Positions 18,017 through 26,834 of a DNA stretch of 64,000 bases are shown piece after piece (within the stretch, counting starts at the first letter, position 1; each line of letters begins with the position of its first letter). Location: assembly GCF_016598475.1 (NCBI RefSeq), contig NZ_JAEMUX010000051.1, positions 1 through 64,000 on the forward strand. The letters are read 5' to 3'. This DNA is from Streptomyces adelaidensis. Its GTDB lineage: Bacteria > Actinomycetota > Actinomycetes > Streptomycetales > Streptomycetaceae. The notes under the pieces are model-generated. The model was not told where the DNA came from. It ran no database searches and worked only from the letters and a program-made list of their open reading frames with translations. A program made the translations under genes and the position numbers.

Positions 18017-21000
18017 ATGTCCACTCACCCTGCCCCCGCCTTCGGCGCCCTCGCCCCCCGTCTGGCCGAGCTGTCCCTGCGCGACGCGCACCGGCTCGGG
18101 CGCAGACTCGAAGGCGCGCGCAAGATCCGTAAGCCCGAGGCCCGGGCCGCCGTGCTCGCCGAGATCGAGGCGGAGGTCGCCAAGGGCGAAGTCCGCATGG
18201 CCGCGCGCGCCTCGCGCGTGCCGGCCGTCTCGTACCCCGAGCAGCTGCCCGTCAGCCAGAAGAAGGACGAGATCGCGGCGGCCATCCGCGATCACCAGGT
18301 CGTCATCGTCGCCGGCGAGACCGGCTCCGGGAAGACGACCCAGATCCCCAAGATCTGTATGGAGCTGGGTCGCGGCGTACGCGGCATGATCGGGCACACC
18401 CAGCCCCGTCGTATCGCCGCTCGTACGGTCGCCGAGCGGGTGGCCGAGGAGCTGCGCACGCCCCTCGGCGAGGCCGTGGGCTGGAAGGTCCGGTTCACCG
18501 ACCAGGTGAACCCGGACGCCACCTTCGTCAAGCTGATGACCGACGGCATCCTGCTCGCCGAGATCCAGACGGACCGCGAGCTGTACGCCTACGACACGAT
18601 CATCATCGACGAGGCCCACGAGCGGTCCCTCAACATCGACTTCCTGCTGGGCTACCTCGCCCAGCTGCTGCCCAGGCGCCCGGACCTCAAGGTCGTCATC
18701 ACCTCGGCGACCATCGACCCCGAGCGCTTCTCCCGCCACTTCGGCGACGCCCCGATCGTCGAGGTCAGCGGCCGTACGTACCCCGTCGAGCTGCGCTACC
18801 GCCCCCTGTTGGAGGAGGACGGCGACGACTCCGACCGGGACCAGATCACCGCGATCTGCGACGCCGTCGAGGAGCTTCAGGGCGAGGGCAAGGGCGACAT
18901 CCTCGTCTTCCTCTCCGGGGAGCGGGAGATCCGCGACACCGCCGACGCGCTGATCAAGAAGAACTATTCCCGCGCCGGAGGCGCTAATGGGCAGGGCACC
19001 GAGGTCCTGCCTCTCTACGCCCGGCTCTCGCACGCCGAGCAGCACCGGGTCTTCCAGGCACACACGGGCCGCAGGATCGTGCTGGCCACGAACGTCGCCG
19101 AGACCTCCCTCACGGTCCCCGGCATCAAGTACGTCATCGATCCCGGCTTCGCCCGTATCTCCCGCTACAGCCATCGCACGAAGGTCCAGCGCCTCCCGAT
19201 CGAGGCGATCTCCCAGGCCAGCGCCAACCAGCGCAAGGGCCGCTGCGGCCGTACGTCGGACGGCATCTGCATCCGGCTCTACTCCGAGGACGACTTCGAC
19301 GCCCGCCCGGAGTTCACGGACGCCGAGATCCTGCGTACGAACCTGGCGAGCGTCATCCTCCAGATGACCGCGGCCGGTCTCGGCGACATCGAGAAGTTCC
19401 CCTTCATCGACCCGCCGGACCACCGCAACATCCGCGACGGCGTCCAGCTCCTCCAGGAGCTCGGCGCGCTCGACCCGGCGCAGAAGGACGCACGCAAGCG
19501 CCTGACCGAGATGGGCCGCAAGCTCTCCCAGCTGCCCGTCGACCCGCGGCTGGCCCGCATGGTCGTCGAGGCCGACAAGAACGGCTGCGCCCGCGAGGTC
19601 ATGGTGATCGCCGCCGCGCTCTCCATCCAGGACCCGCGCGAGCGCCCCGCCGACAAGCAGGCCCAGGCGGACCAACAGCACGCCCGCTTCAAGGACGAGA
19701 CCAGCGACTTCCTGGCGTTCCTCAACCTCTGGCGGTACGTCCGCGAGCAGCAGAAGGAACGCGGCTCGTCGTCCTTCCGCCGCATGTGCAAGCAGGAGTA
19801 CCTCAACTTCCTGCGCATCCGCGAGTGGCAGGACATCTACAGCCAGCTGCGCACGGTCGCCAAGCAGATGGGCATCCACCTGAACGAGGAGGACGCCCCC
19901 GAGCAGCACGTCCATCTCTCGCTCCTGGCCGGCCTGCTGTCGCACATCGGCATGAAGGACGTGAAGGAGGCCGGGGGCGAGGGCGGCGGGCGGAACACGG
20001 GGAAGAACGAGTACCTGGGCGCGCGGAGCGCCAAGTTCGCGATCTTCCCGGGCTCGGCGCTCTTCAAGAAGCCCCCGCGGTTCGTCATGTCGGCCGAGCT
20101 GGTGGAGACGAGCCGCCTCTGGGCCCGCGTCAACGCCAGGATCGAGCCGGAGTGGGTCGAGCCCCTCGCCGAGCACCTCCTGAAGCGGACGTACAGCGAA
20201 CCGCACTGGGAGAAGGACCAGGCCGCCGTGATGGCGTACGAGAAGGTCACGCTGTACGGCGTGCCGATCGTCGCCCAGCGGAAGGTGAACTACGGGCGTA
20301 TCGACGCGGAGGCCAGCCGCGAGCTGTTCATCCGCAACGCGCTCGTCGAGGGCGACTGGCGTACGCACCACAAGTTCTTCGCCGACAACCGCCGGCTGCT
20401 CAGCGAGGTCGAGGAGCTGGAGCACCGCGCCCGGCGCCGGGACATCGTGGTCGACGACGACACGCTGTTCGACTTCTACGAGCAGCGGGTCCCCGACCAC
20501 GTCGTCTCCGGCGCCCACTTCGACTCCTGGTGGAAGCACAAGCGGCACGAGCAGCCCGACTTTTTGGACTTCGAGCGGGAGATGCTCATCCGGGAGTCCG
20601 CGGAGGCCGTGACGAAGGCCGACTATCCGGACTCCTGGAGTCAGGGTCAGCTGAAGTTCCGCGTCACGTACCAGTTCGAGCCGGGCGCCGACGCGGACGG
20701 CGTCACCGTCCACATCCCCCTCCAGGTCCTCAACCAGGTCACGGACGAGGGCTTCGACTGGCAGATCCCGGGCCTGCGGGAGGAGGTGGTGACGGAGCTG
20801 ATCCGTTCCCTCCCGAAGCCGATCCGCCGGAACTACGTACCGGCACCGAACTTCGCGCAGCGCTTCCTGAAGCAGGCGGTCCCCCTCCAGGAGCCGCTGA
20901 CGGTGACGCTGGCGCGTGAGCTGAAGGGCATGGTGGGCGTCCCGGTGACGCCCGAGGACTTCGACTGGTCCCGGGTCCCCGACCATCTGAAGATCACGTT

Positions 21001-22021
21001 CCGGATCGTCGACGAGCGGCGCCGGAAGCTGGCCGAGGACAAGGACCTTCAGGCCCTGAGTCTCCGGCTGAAGCCGAAGGCGCGCCAGGCCCTCTCCCAG
21101 GCGGCCGCGGCCACCGCCGAGCGCCAGGGCGGCGAGTCCCTGGAGCGCAAGGGCCTCACGGACTGGACGATCGGCTCGCTCACCCGGGTCTTCGAGACCC
21201 GCCGGGCCGGCCAGCCGGTGAAGGCGTACCCAGCGCTCGTCGACGACGGACCGACGGCGAACACCGTCTCCGTGCGCCTCTTCGACACGGAGGCGGAGCA
21301 GGCGGAGGCGATGTGGAAGGGCACGCGCCGGCTGATCCTGCGCAACATCCCCGTCAATCCAGCGAAGTTCGCTTCCGAAAAACTGACGAACGCTCAGAAG
21401 CTCGCGCTGTCCGCGAATCCGCACGGTTCGATCCAGGCCCTGTTCGACGACTGCGCGATGGCCGCGGCCGACCGGCTGATCGCCGACTTCGGCGGGCCGG
21501 CCTGGGACGAGGAGTCGTACCGCAAGCTGTACGACAAGGTCCGCGCCGAGATCGTCGACACCACCGTGCGGACGGTCGGGCAGGTGCAGCAGGTCCTCGC
21601 CGCCTGGCAGGCCTGTGAGCGCCGCCTGAAGTCCACCCGCAGCCCCACCCTCCTCGCCAACCTCACGGACGTACGGGGGCAGCTGGACGCCCTGGTGAAG
21701 CCCGGCTTCGTCACGGAGGCGGGCCTGCGCCGGCTCCCGGACCTGATGCGCTATCTGGTCGCCGCGGACCGCCGGCTGCAGCAGATGCCGACCGGCGTGC
21801 AGCGCGACACGGCGCGGATGGAGAAGGTCCATGAGATGCGGGACGAGTACGCCTGGCTGCTGGAGCAGCTCCCGCGGGGGCGGCCCGTGCCCGCCTCCGT
21901 CCTGGACATCCGCTGGATGATCGAGGAGCTGCGGGTCAGCTACTTCGCGCACGCCCTGGGCACGGCCTATCCGGTCTCCGACAAGCGGATCGTGAAGGCG
22001 ATCGACGCGGCGGCCCCATGA
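18017..22021 (+). CDS. hrpA: ATP-dependent RNA helicase HrpA
   Basis: 1334 aa, typical HrpA length. The DEAH/RHA helicase core has Walker A GETGSGKTT (about residues 100-108), motif Ia TQPRRIAA, the DEAH box IIIDEAHERS (about 195-205), SAT, and motif VI QRKGRCGR. It continues with HA2, OB-fold and a long C-terminal DUF3418 region. HrpA resolves mRNA-ribosome problems and processes RNA in E. coli; a similar cytoplasmic role is likely. It is flanked by identical tRNA-Asp genes and appears to be transcribed alone. The start ATG MSTHPAP fits family N-termini. Confidence 0.95.
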   Translation: MSTHPAPAFGALAPRLAELSLRDAHRLGRRLEGARKIRKPEARAAVLAEIEAEVAKGEVRMAARASRVPAVSYPEQLPVSQKKDEIAAAIRDHQVVIVAGETGSGKTTQIPKICMELGRGVRGMIGHTQPRRIAARTVAERVAEELRTPLGEAVGWKVRFTDQVNPDATFVKLMTDGILLAEIQTDRELYAYDTIIIDEAHERSLNIDFLLGYLAQLLPRRPDLKVVITSATIDPERFSRHFGDAPIVEVSGRTYPVELRYRPLLEEDGDDSDRDQITAICDAVEELQGEGKGDILVFLSGEREIRDTADALIKKNYSRAGGANGQGTEVLPLYARLSHAEQHRVFQAHTGRRIVLATNVAETSLTVPGIKYVIDPGFARISRYSHRTKVQRLPIEAISQASANQRKGRCGRTSDGICIRLYSEDDFDARPEFTDAEILRTNLASVILQMTAAGLGDIEKFPFIDPPDHRNIRDGVQLLQELGALDPAQKDARKRLTEMGRKLSQLPVDPRLARMVVEADKNGCAREVMVIAAALSIQDPRERPADKQAQADQQHARFKDETSDFLAFLNLWRYVREQQKERGSSSFRRMCKQEYLNFLRIREWQDIYSQLRTVAKQMGIHLNEEDAPEQHVHLSLLAGLLSHIGMKDVKEAGGEGGGRNTGKNEYLGARSAKFAIFPGSALFKKPPRFVMSAELVETSRLWARVNARIEPEWVEPLAEHLLKRTYSEPHWEKDQAAVMAYEKVTLYGVPIVAQRKVNYGRIDAEASRELFIRNALVEGDWRTHHKFFADNRRLLSEVEELEHRARRRDIVVDDDTLFDFYEQRVPDHVVSGAHFDSWWKHKRHEQPDFLDFEREMLIRESAEAVTKADYPDSWSQGQLKFRVTYQFEPGADADGVTVHIPLQVLNQVTDEGFDWQIPGLREEVVTELIRSLPKPIRRNYVPAPNFAQRFLKQAVPLQEPLTVTLARELKGMVGVPVTPEDFDWSRVPDHLKITFRIVDERRRKLAEDKDLQALSLRLKPKARQALSQAAAATAERQGGESLERKGLTDWTIGSLTRVFETRRAGQPVKAYPALVDDGPTANTVSVRLFDTEAEQAEAMWKGTRRLILRNIPVNPAKFASEKLTNAQKLALSANPHGSIQALFDDCAMAAADRLIADFGGPAWDEESYRKLYDKVRAEIVDTTVRTVGQVQQVLAAWQACERRLKSTRSPTLLANLTDVRGQLDALVKPGFVTEAGLRRLPDLMRYLVAADRRLQQMPTGVQRDTARMEKVHEMRDEYAWLLEQLPRGRPVPASVLDIRWMIEELRVSYFAHALGTAYPVSDKRIVKAIDAAAP

Positions 22022-22132
22022 CCGGCCCGTAACGGGCCCTGCGCAGCGGGTGAGTTCGACCGGGGGGCTCCCGCTCCTGTACAGTCTCTTCTCGCAGGCC
22101 AGCGCGGGAACAAGGCGCGGACTGCGAAGCTT

Positions 22133-22207
22133 GGTCCTGTGGAGCAGTTTGGAGTGCTCGCCACCCTGTCAAGGTGGAGGCCGCGGGTTCAAATCCCGTC
22201 AGGACCG
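22133..22207 (+). tRNA. tRNA-Asp (GTC anticodon), copy 2
   Basis: A 75-nt gene identical to the copy at 16068, including the preceding AAGCTT. A GTACAGTCTC promoter-like sequence lies about 50 bp upstream. Confidence 0.96.
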
Positions 22208-22218
22208 CATTGATTTAC

Positions 22219-22256
22219 GAGAGGGCCCGCATCCCGCGAGGGATGCGGGCCCTCTC
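22219..22256 (+). terminator. Terminator after tRNA-Asp copy 2
   Basis: A perfect 17-bp stem (GAGAGGGCCCGCATCCC and its complement) with loop GCGA begins 12 bp after the tRNA. Confidence 0.88.
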
Positions 22257-22345
22257 GCGTTGGCCGAGGCGGAGCGCCGGGGCTTGACGGCGTCACATTC
22301 CACCGGTACTTCAGATTCAGGGCACAAAGACCCTGGAGGTGGCGT

Positions 22346-22525
22346 ATGACGGCGACCGCTCGGCACGAGACCCGCGCATTGCTCCGTGCTCACCTGGCGG
22401 CCGCCTCCGCGTACCGCCACCTCACCCCCCACTGCCCGATCTGCCACCGGCTCCTGCGGCTGGCCGCGGGCGACGAGGGCGCCGCGGAGCGGCCCACGGA
22501 GGACGAGGCGCCCGCCAAGGCGTGA
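22346..22525 (+). CDS. Small Cys/His-containing hypothetical protein
   Basis: 59 aa (MTATARHETRALL... ending EDEAPAKA). GGAGG lies 7 nt before the ATG. A HCPICH motif near residues 30-35 could bind a metal, though only two cysteines are present. The C-terminus is acidic. Its short size, strong ribosome site and coding-like composition support it, and its position between tRNA-Asp and bldC appears to be conserved in Streptomyces (from memory). The function is unknown. Confidence 0.65.
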   Translation: MTATARHETRALLRAHLAAASAYRHLTPHCPICHRLLRLAAGDEGAAERPTEDEAPAKA

Positions 22526-23093
22526 GACGCCTTCAGCAGGGAACACACTCGGCGAGGGCGTGTCTCCTTCAACTCCCGCCTCTAATACCGCAGATGCCCC
22601 TGGGGCAGCAAGGACCACGGCATGTGACGGGTGTCACCGCACAAGTTTCCAGAAGGCCGGCGCTTACAGACCCCCTACAACTGGTCAATTTAATATGTGC
22701 AATTGCACCAGTCTCCGAAGGCCTGCACAGGAGATCCGACACCCCTCCCCAGAGTCCGACAAGCCCGCTCACAACCCGGCGCTTCCGTACGCGAAACGCC
22801 GACCCGCGCCCCAGGCTTGCGCACCTGCCACGCAGCCCGCACGCACTCGGCGCGCACCCCCGACGCACAAAAAAAGATCGCGCTGGACCCGGCGGAGTCC
22901 AGCGCGATCTACGACGCACCCTTGTTGCTTGCCTGGCGAAACCCAGATGACCCGAAGGTCCTGGAAAGCTCTGTGTGGCTGGGGCGTGGGACCTGTTGGG
23001 GCAGGACCCGCGTCGCTCGGAGCTGCTTGAGCGGTGCTGTCAGGCGCCTCGGCCGATTGGGGGACCAGCCGAAATGCCCTGTTGTGCGGTTCT
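22526..23093. other. Gene-free region downstream of bldC
   Basis: No convincing gene is seen in 568 bases. The region is less GC-rich in places (AATTTAATATGTGCAATTGC near 22686) and contains the bldC terminator at 22875-22910. An unannotated small RNA is possible but not demonstrable here. Confidence 0.5.
22875..22910 (-). terminator. Intrinsic terminator of bldC
   Basis: A 14-bp stem AGATCGCGCTGGAC with an 8-nt loop is followed on the minus strand by seven T residues. It is a textbook rho-independent terminator. It lies about 185 bp beyond the bldC stop, implying a long 3' UTR. Confidence 0.9.
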
Positions 23094-23300
23094 TCAGGCC
23101 TCGCTGCGCTGCTGCGGAATGCCCGCGAGCAGTGCGCGGACCTCAGCCTCGCGATAACGGCGGTGTCCGCCGAGCGTGCGGATGGATGTGAGCTTGCCGG
23201 CCTTCGCCCACCGTGTGACCGTCTTGGGGTCGACACGGAACATGGTGGCGACCTCAGCCGGGGTCAGCAGCGGCTCGGCATCAGGGGTGCGAGCGGTCAT
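23094..23300 (-). CDS. bldC: Developmental transcriptional regulator BldC
   Basis: 68 aa, the full size of BldC. The whole protein is one MerR-type winged HTH: LLTPAEVATMFRVDPKTVTRWAKAGKL followed by the wing SIRTLGGHRRYREAEV. It has no effector or dimerization helix, unlike classical MerR proteins. BldC binds direct repeats cooperatively, and in Streptomyces it controls the timing of aerial growth and sporulation by restraining early entry into development. It is monocistronic, with a dedicated terminator and a long gene-free upstream region that could hold regulatory sites. Confidence 0.97.
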   Translation of the reverse strand: MTARTPDAEPLLTPAEVATMFRVDPKTVTRWAKAGKLTSIRTLGGHRRYREAEVRALLAGIPQQRSEA

Positions 23301-23891
23301 GAGCGGCCTCCTCGGGAGAACCGAACCATCTCGGTTCTTTCCTCTAAATTCTGCACCTTGACCCGCGTTGCCCGAAATGGCGGACGCGAGTCGAGTCGGT
23401 TATAGGACGAACGGCTTGTCCTCGGCACTACAACTACACCATCTGTCCAGCGACGTCGGCCAAACCGATGGAATTGCCCTCCCAGGTGTTCATCAGCGAC
23501 GGATGCCGATGGACCATGCCATAGCGGACAGTCACGCCACTGTGACGATCAGTCACAGTGGCGTGCAGGAGTCACGAGACCCCCCATAGCGTGCAATGCT
23601 GAGATTCCACCCATACACGGGCAGAGGGAGCCTCCCCCGGACTCCTTGTCCTATTTTGGCATGAGGAGGTGCGTAAGAGGCAAGGCCCGCGTAAGTGCAA
23701 TCCGTCACGCTTGGCACCTGCTTGACACAAAAGCCCGGATCGGGACCTACGTCCCGTGATGACTCCCGCACACAGCTTCGGTGCGTCAAGCCTGGGCCAA
23801 TGGTGGACAGTTCACCATGCTTCAGCTTTTGTGGAAAGCCTTTTCCCACAGGCCTCACAAGTCACAAGTACGGCTGAGAGGGCCGCTCGAC
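23301..23891. other. Gene-free region upstream of bldC
   Basis: No gene is supported in 591 bases. The region separates the bldC start from the stop of the next minus-strand gene, so it must hold the bldC promoter. It carries a perfect 14-bp inverted repeat at 23533-23565 and a moderately AT-rich stretch around 23330-23420. Confidence 0.6.
23533..23565. promoter_or_regulatory. Perfect inverted repeat upstream of bldC
   Basis: CACGCCACTGTGAC at 23533-23546, spacer GATCA, then the exact complement at 23552-23565. Further GTCAC half-sites lie at 23531 and 23571. It is 230-265 bp before the bldC start. It could be an operator or a hairpin; there is no T-tract. Confidence 0.55.
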
Positions 23892-24734
23892 TCAGTTCGC
23901 CGAGCGCCGGTCCAGGACCGCCCGCCACCGCTCGACCAGCCGCCCGTACGCCTCCCCGGCCGTGAGATCGTCCCCGCAGCGGAGGGCCTCGATGCCCTCG
24001 GCGACATCGGCGGCGGAGTGATCGCCGTCCAGTTCGTCGGCGGGCAGGACGTGCACGAGGCCGCCGTAGTCCAGCTCGACGAGCGAGCGCGGGTGGAACT
24101 CCTCCAGCCAGCGGCCCACGTCGATCAGACCGTCGACGAGCGGCCCCTCCTCGATGGCGTCCCGCAGTGCCCGCAGACCGCGCGCCACCCGCCGCCGGGC
24201 CTGCACCATGGGCGTGCGATAGCGAAGCACGGGCGAACTCTCGCCCGAACCCTTCTCGTACGTCCGCTCCTCGTCCGAGACGAGGACGAGCCAGTTCAGC
24301 GGCACCTGCCAGGTCGAGGTGCGGATCCACGGCCGGGCGTCGGGGTTGCGGACCATCCAGCGCTCGTAGTCCAGACTCGCCTGCCGGCGCACCAGCGGCG
24401 GCAGCACCGCGTCCAGGACCGGCGCGGGCAGCTCCTCGGCCAGGTCGCCGAGCGCCTGCCAGCCGCGCAGCCGGGTCCGCCAGGGGCAGACACAGACCAC
24501 CCCCTCGACATCCAGCACGAAGGCGTCGCCGCTCTCGTGCACCGGCACCGCGACGGGCGGGGTCGGCAGCAGATCGGCCAGCGAGCGGCGCAGCTCCACC
24601 TGGTACGAGGGCCGGTCCGGGCGCCGGGCGTAACGGGCCCAGTGGCCGCGCTCGGGCTCGGGGAAGGCCGCCAGCGGCTCGTACACGCGGAGGTAGGACG
24701 CGTACGGGACGATCACCGAGGACACCTTGGGCAC
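23892..24734 (-). CDS. Conserved hypothetical protein upstream of bldC
   Basis: 280 aa from a GTG with GGGAGG upstream. It begins VPKVSSVIVPYASYLRVYEPLAAFPEPER. It is soluble, rich in Arg, Leu, Trp and acidic residues, with no membrane segment and no catalytic motif I recognise. It ends DDLTAGEAYGRLVERWRAVLDRRSAN. I believe orthologues sit next to bldC in other Streptomyces, which argues for a real gene, but no function can be assigned. The open frame upstream of the chosen start lacks a ribosome site and overlaps the divergent vdh leader. Confidence 0.75.
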   Translation of the reverse strand: MPKVSSVIVPYASYLRVYEPLAAFPEPERGHWARYARRPDRPSYQVELRRSLADLLPTPPVAVPVHESGDAFVLDVEGVVCVCPWRTRLRGWQALGDLAEELPAPVLDAVLPPLVRRQASLDYERWMVRNPDARPWIRTSTWQVPLNWLVLVSDEERTYEKGSGESSPVLRYRTPMVQARRRVARGLRALRDAIEEGPLVDGLIDVGRWLEEFHPRSLVELDYGGLVHVLPADELDGDHSAADVAEGIEALRCGDDLTAGEAYGRLVERWRAVLDRRSAN

Positions 24735-24985
24735 GCCTGCTCCCTCCCCCGGCTGCCACCGGGGAAACCTGCGAAACCCGCTCACACGGGGGCCGGAAAC
24801 CTGTAGAGATCCCACCACGGCCGTACTCCGGGAGTGGGTGATCCTGAGGCTGCGCCGCTGTCGGGCGGACGCAGGCTCTACTCTCATGCTCACAGACCCC
24901 GCCGCCCTCCCCCACAGCCAAAAGCGCGGGGGGACCCCCGGGGAGCCTGTCACCCACCGCCGCTTCTTACCCAGGAGTCACCACC

Positions 24986-26080
24986 GTGACCGAAGTATCT
25001 GACGGCGTCCTGCACACCCTGTTCCACTCGGACCAGGGCGGTCACGAGCAAGTCGTGCTCTGCCAGGACCGGGCCAGTGGCCTCAAGGCCGTCATCGCCC
25101 TCCACTCCACCGCGCTGGGCCCCGCTCTCGGCGGCACGCGCTTCTACCCGTACGCGACCGAGGCGGAGGCCGTCGCCGACGCGCTGAACCTCGCGCGCGG
25201 GATGTCGTACAAGAACGCCATGGCCGGGCTCGACCACGGCGGCGGCAAGGCCGTCATCATCGGCGATCCGGACCGCGACAAGAGCGAGCGGCTGCTGCTC
25301 GCCTACGGGCGGTTCGTGGCCTCGCTGGGCGGCCGGTACGTCACCGCGTGCGACGTCGGTACGTACGTCGCCGACATGGACGTCGTGGCACGCGAGTGCC
25401 GCTGGACGACCGGCCGGTCCCCCGAGAACGGCGGCGCCGGCGACTCCTCGGTCCTGACGGCCTTCGGGGTCTACCAGGGCATGCGGGCCTCCGCCCAGCA
25501 CCTGTGGGGCGACCCGTCGCTGCGCGACCGCAGAATCGGCGTCGCGGGCGTCGGCAAGGTCGGCCACCACCTCGTGGACCATCTGCGGGCGGAGGGCGCC
25601 GAGGTCGTCGTCACGGACGTCCGCGAGGAGGCCGTACGGCGGATCCTCGACCGCCATCCTGATGGGGTCACCTCCGTCGCCGACACCGAGGCACTGATCC
25701 GGGTGACGGGGCTCGACATCTACGCGCCCTGCGCGCTCGGCGGGGCCCTCGACGACCACTCCGTGCCCGTTCTGACGGCCGCGGTGGTGTGCGGCGCGGC
25801 CAACAACCAGCTCGCCCACCCCGGAGTCGAGAAGGACCTCGCCGACCGCGGGATCCTCTACGCGCCGGACTACGTGGTGAACGCCGGCGGGGTCATCCAG
25901 GTCGCCGACGAACTCCATGGGTTCGACTTCGAGCGGTGCCGGGCGAAGGCCGCGAAGATCTACGACACCACGCTAGGAATCTTCGCACGTGCGAAGATGG
26001 ATGGCATTCCGCCGGCCGCGGCGGCCGACCGGATCGCCGAGCAGCGGATGCACGAGGCGACCGCACGGCACGGACGCTGA
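24986..26080 (+). CDS. vdh: Valine (Leu/Val/Phe-type) dehydrogenase
   Basis: 364 aa from a GTG with AGGAG about 9 nt upstream. The N-terminal dimerization/catalytic domain has GGTRFYPY and MSYKNAMAGLDHGGGKAV, where the lysines are the substrate and catalytic residues of the Glu/Leu/Phe/Val dehydrogenase family. The C-terminal Rossmann domain has GVAGVGKVGHHL for NAD binding. It oxidatively deaminates valine to 2-ketoisovalerate, feeding branched-chain acyl-CoA for fatty acids and polyketides. The family cannot be split by sequence alone, but the length and the bldC neighbourhood match Streptomyces vdh. Confidence 0.92.
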   Translation: MTEVSDGVLHTLFHSDQGGHEQVVLCQDRASGLKAVIALHSTALGPALGGTRFYPYATEAEAVADALNLARGMSYKNAMAGLDHGGGKAVIIGDPDRDKSERLLLAYGRFVASLGGRYVTACDVGTYVADMDVVARECRWTTGRSPENGGAGDSSVLTAFGVYQGMRASAQHLWGDPSLRDRRIGVAGVGKVGHHLVDHLRAEGAEVVVTDVREEAVRRILDRHPDGVTSVADTEALIRVTGLDIYAPCALGGALDDHSVPVLTAAVVCGAANNQLAHPGVEKDLADRGILYAPDYVVNAGGVIQVADELHGFDFERCRAKAAKIYDTTLGIFARAKMDGIPPAAAADRIAEQRMHEATARHGR

Positions 26081-26114
26081 TCCGTCCGCGCGAGGTCGCG
26101 CGGTCTCGGCCGGT

Positions 26115-26159
26115 ACCCGCCGGTGGCTTGAGAGAGAACTCTCACTCCAACCGGCGGGT
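26115..26159 (+). terminator. Two-stem hairpin after vdh
   Basis: The outer stem ACCCGCCGGT (26115-26124) pairs with 26150-26159, and an inner GAGAG/CTCTC stem lies between. It is 35 bp after the vdh stop, so probably its terminator. The rest of the 26160-26381 gap is the leader of the DUF3073 gene. Confidence 0.65.
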
Positions 26160-26381
26160 CGTCGGCCGAGAAACGGTTAAAATCACCCTTGACCAGCGAG
26201 GACAGGGCACCTCGCGGGTTCTGGGTACCGCCACGTCCTGCGGGCGACGTACCGTATGGGCGTGGGCTCAGGTACCGTGGAAGCCCTACGGACCGGTCTC
26301 TCTGCGGAGAGCCCGTTCCAGATCATGAACGCGTGTCAAGACTCTGGGGCCACCGAGCCCCGTATCCGAGGGGGTCGAGCC

Positions 26382-26639
26382 ATGGGGCGCGGCCGGGCAA
26401 AGGCCAAGCAGACGAAGGTCGCCCGCCAGCTGAAGTACAGCAGCGGCGGGACTGACCTCTCGCGTCTGGCCAATGAGCTGGGCGCTTCGACTTCGAACCA
26501 GCCGCCGAATGGCGAGCCGTTCGAGGACGACGACGAGGAAGAAGACGACCCGTACGCCCAGTACGCGGATCTCTACAACGATGACGACGAGGACGAGGAC
26601 GATGAGTCCGGTCCCGCGTCGCATCGTCGCGGGGCTTGA
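26382..26639 (+). CDS. DUF3073 family small acidic-tailed protein
   Basis: 85 aa. A basic N-terminus MGRGRAKAKQTKVARQLKY is followed by a linker and a highly acidic C-terminus (EDDDEEEDDPYAQYADLYNDDDEDEDDE). This bipolar layout is diagnostic of DUF3073, an actinobacterial family of unknown function that could bind nucleic acids through the basic part. The start was moved from the longer open frame to the ATG that matches the family. A bulged hairpin ending in TTTT (26657-26692) follows. Confidence 0.9.
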   Translation: MGRGRAKAKQTKVARQLKYSSGGTDLSRLANELGASTSNQPPNGEPFEDDDEEEDDPYAQYADLYNDDDEDEDDESGPASHRRGA

Positions 26640-26656
26640 CGCTCCAGCTGCGCTTC

Positions 26657-26692
26657 ACCCGGTCGGCGGTTGCTACCGCCGGACCGGGTTTT
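26657..26692 (+). terminator. Terminator of the DUF3073 gene
   Basis: ACCCGGTCGGCGGT pairs with ACCGCCGGACCGGGT (one bulged G) and is followed by TTT. It starts 18 bp after the stop codon. Confidence 0.8.
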
Positions 26693-26761
26693 GTGCGTTG
26701 TCGCTCCGCTGGGGGAGCAGGGCGCCTAATAGCTCGGGGCCCACTGTGAGTTGCGAGTGCG

Positions 26762-26830
26762 AGTGCGTTGTGGCTGGTCGCGCAGTTCCCCGCGCCCCTA
26801 TTGGGCCTTCGGCCCATCAGGGGCGCGCCG
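26762..26830. repeat. Streptomyces intergenic repeat forming a long hairpin; likely purM terminator
   Basis: The phrase GGCTGGTCGCGCAGTTCCCC followed by GCGCCCC is a motif seen between many Streptomyces genes. Here its arms 26791-26807 and 26811-26827 form a 17-bp stem with two mismatches. It ends 7 bp from the purM stop, so it probably terminates purM on the minus strand. Confidence 0.7.
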
Positions 26831-26834
26831 CCGC

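Noticed and set aside
17942..21952. A 1336-codon open frame on the minus strand opposite hrpA
   Set aside because: Antisense shadow of hrpA: Leu/Val/Asp-rich low-complexity sequence, and the sense strand has a complete HrpA.
22526..23093. Several 60-200 codon open frames downstream of bldC
   Set aside because: They overlap in several frames, run through the bldC terminator, lack ribosome sites and show no family similarity.
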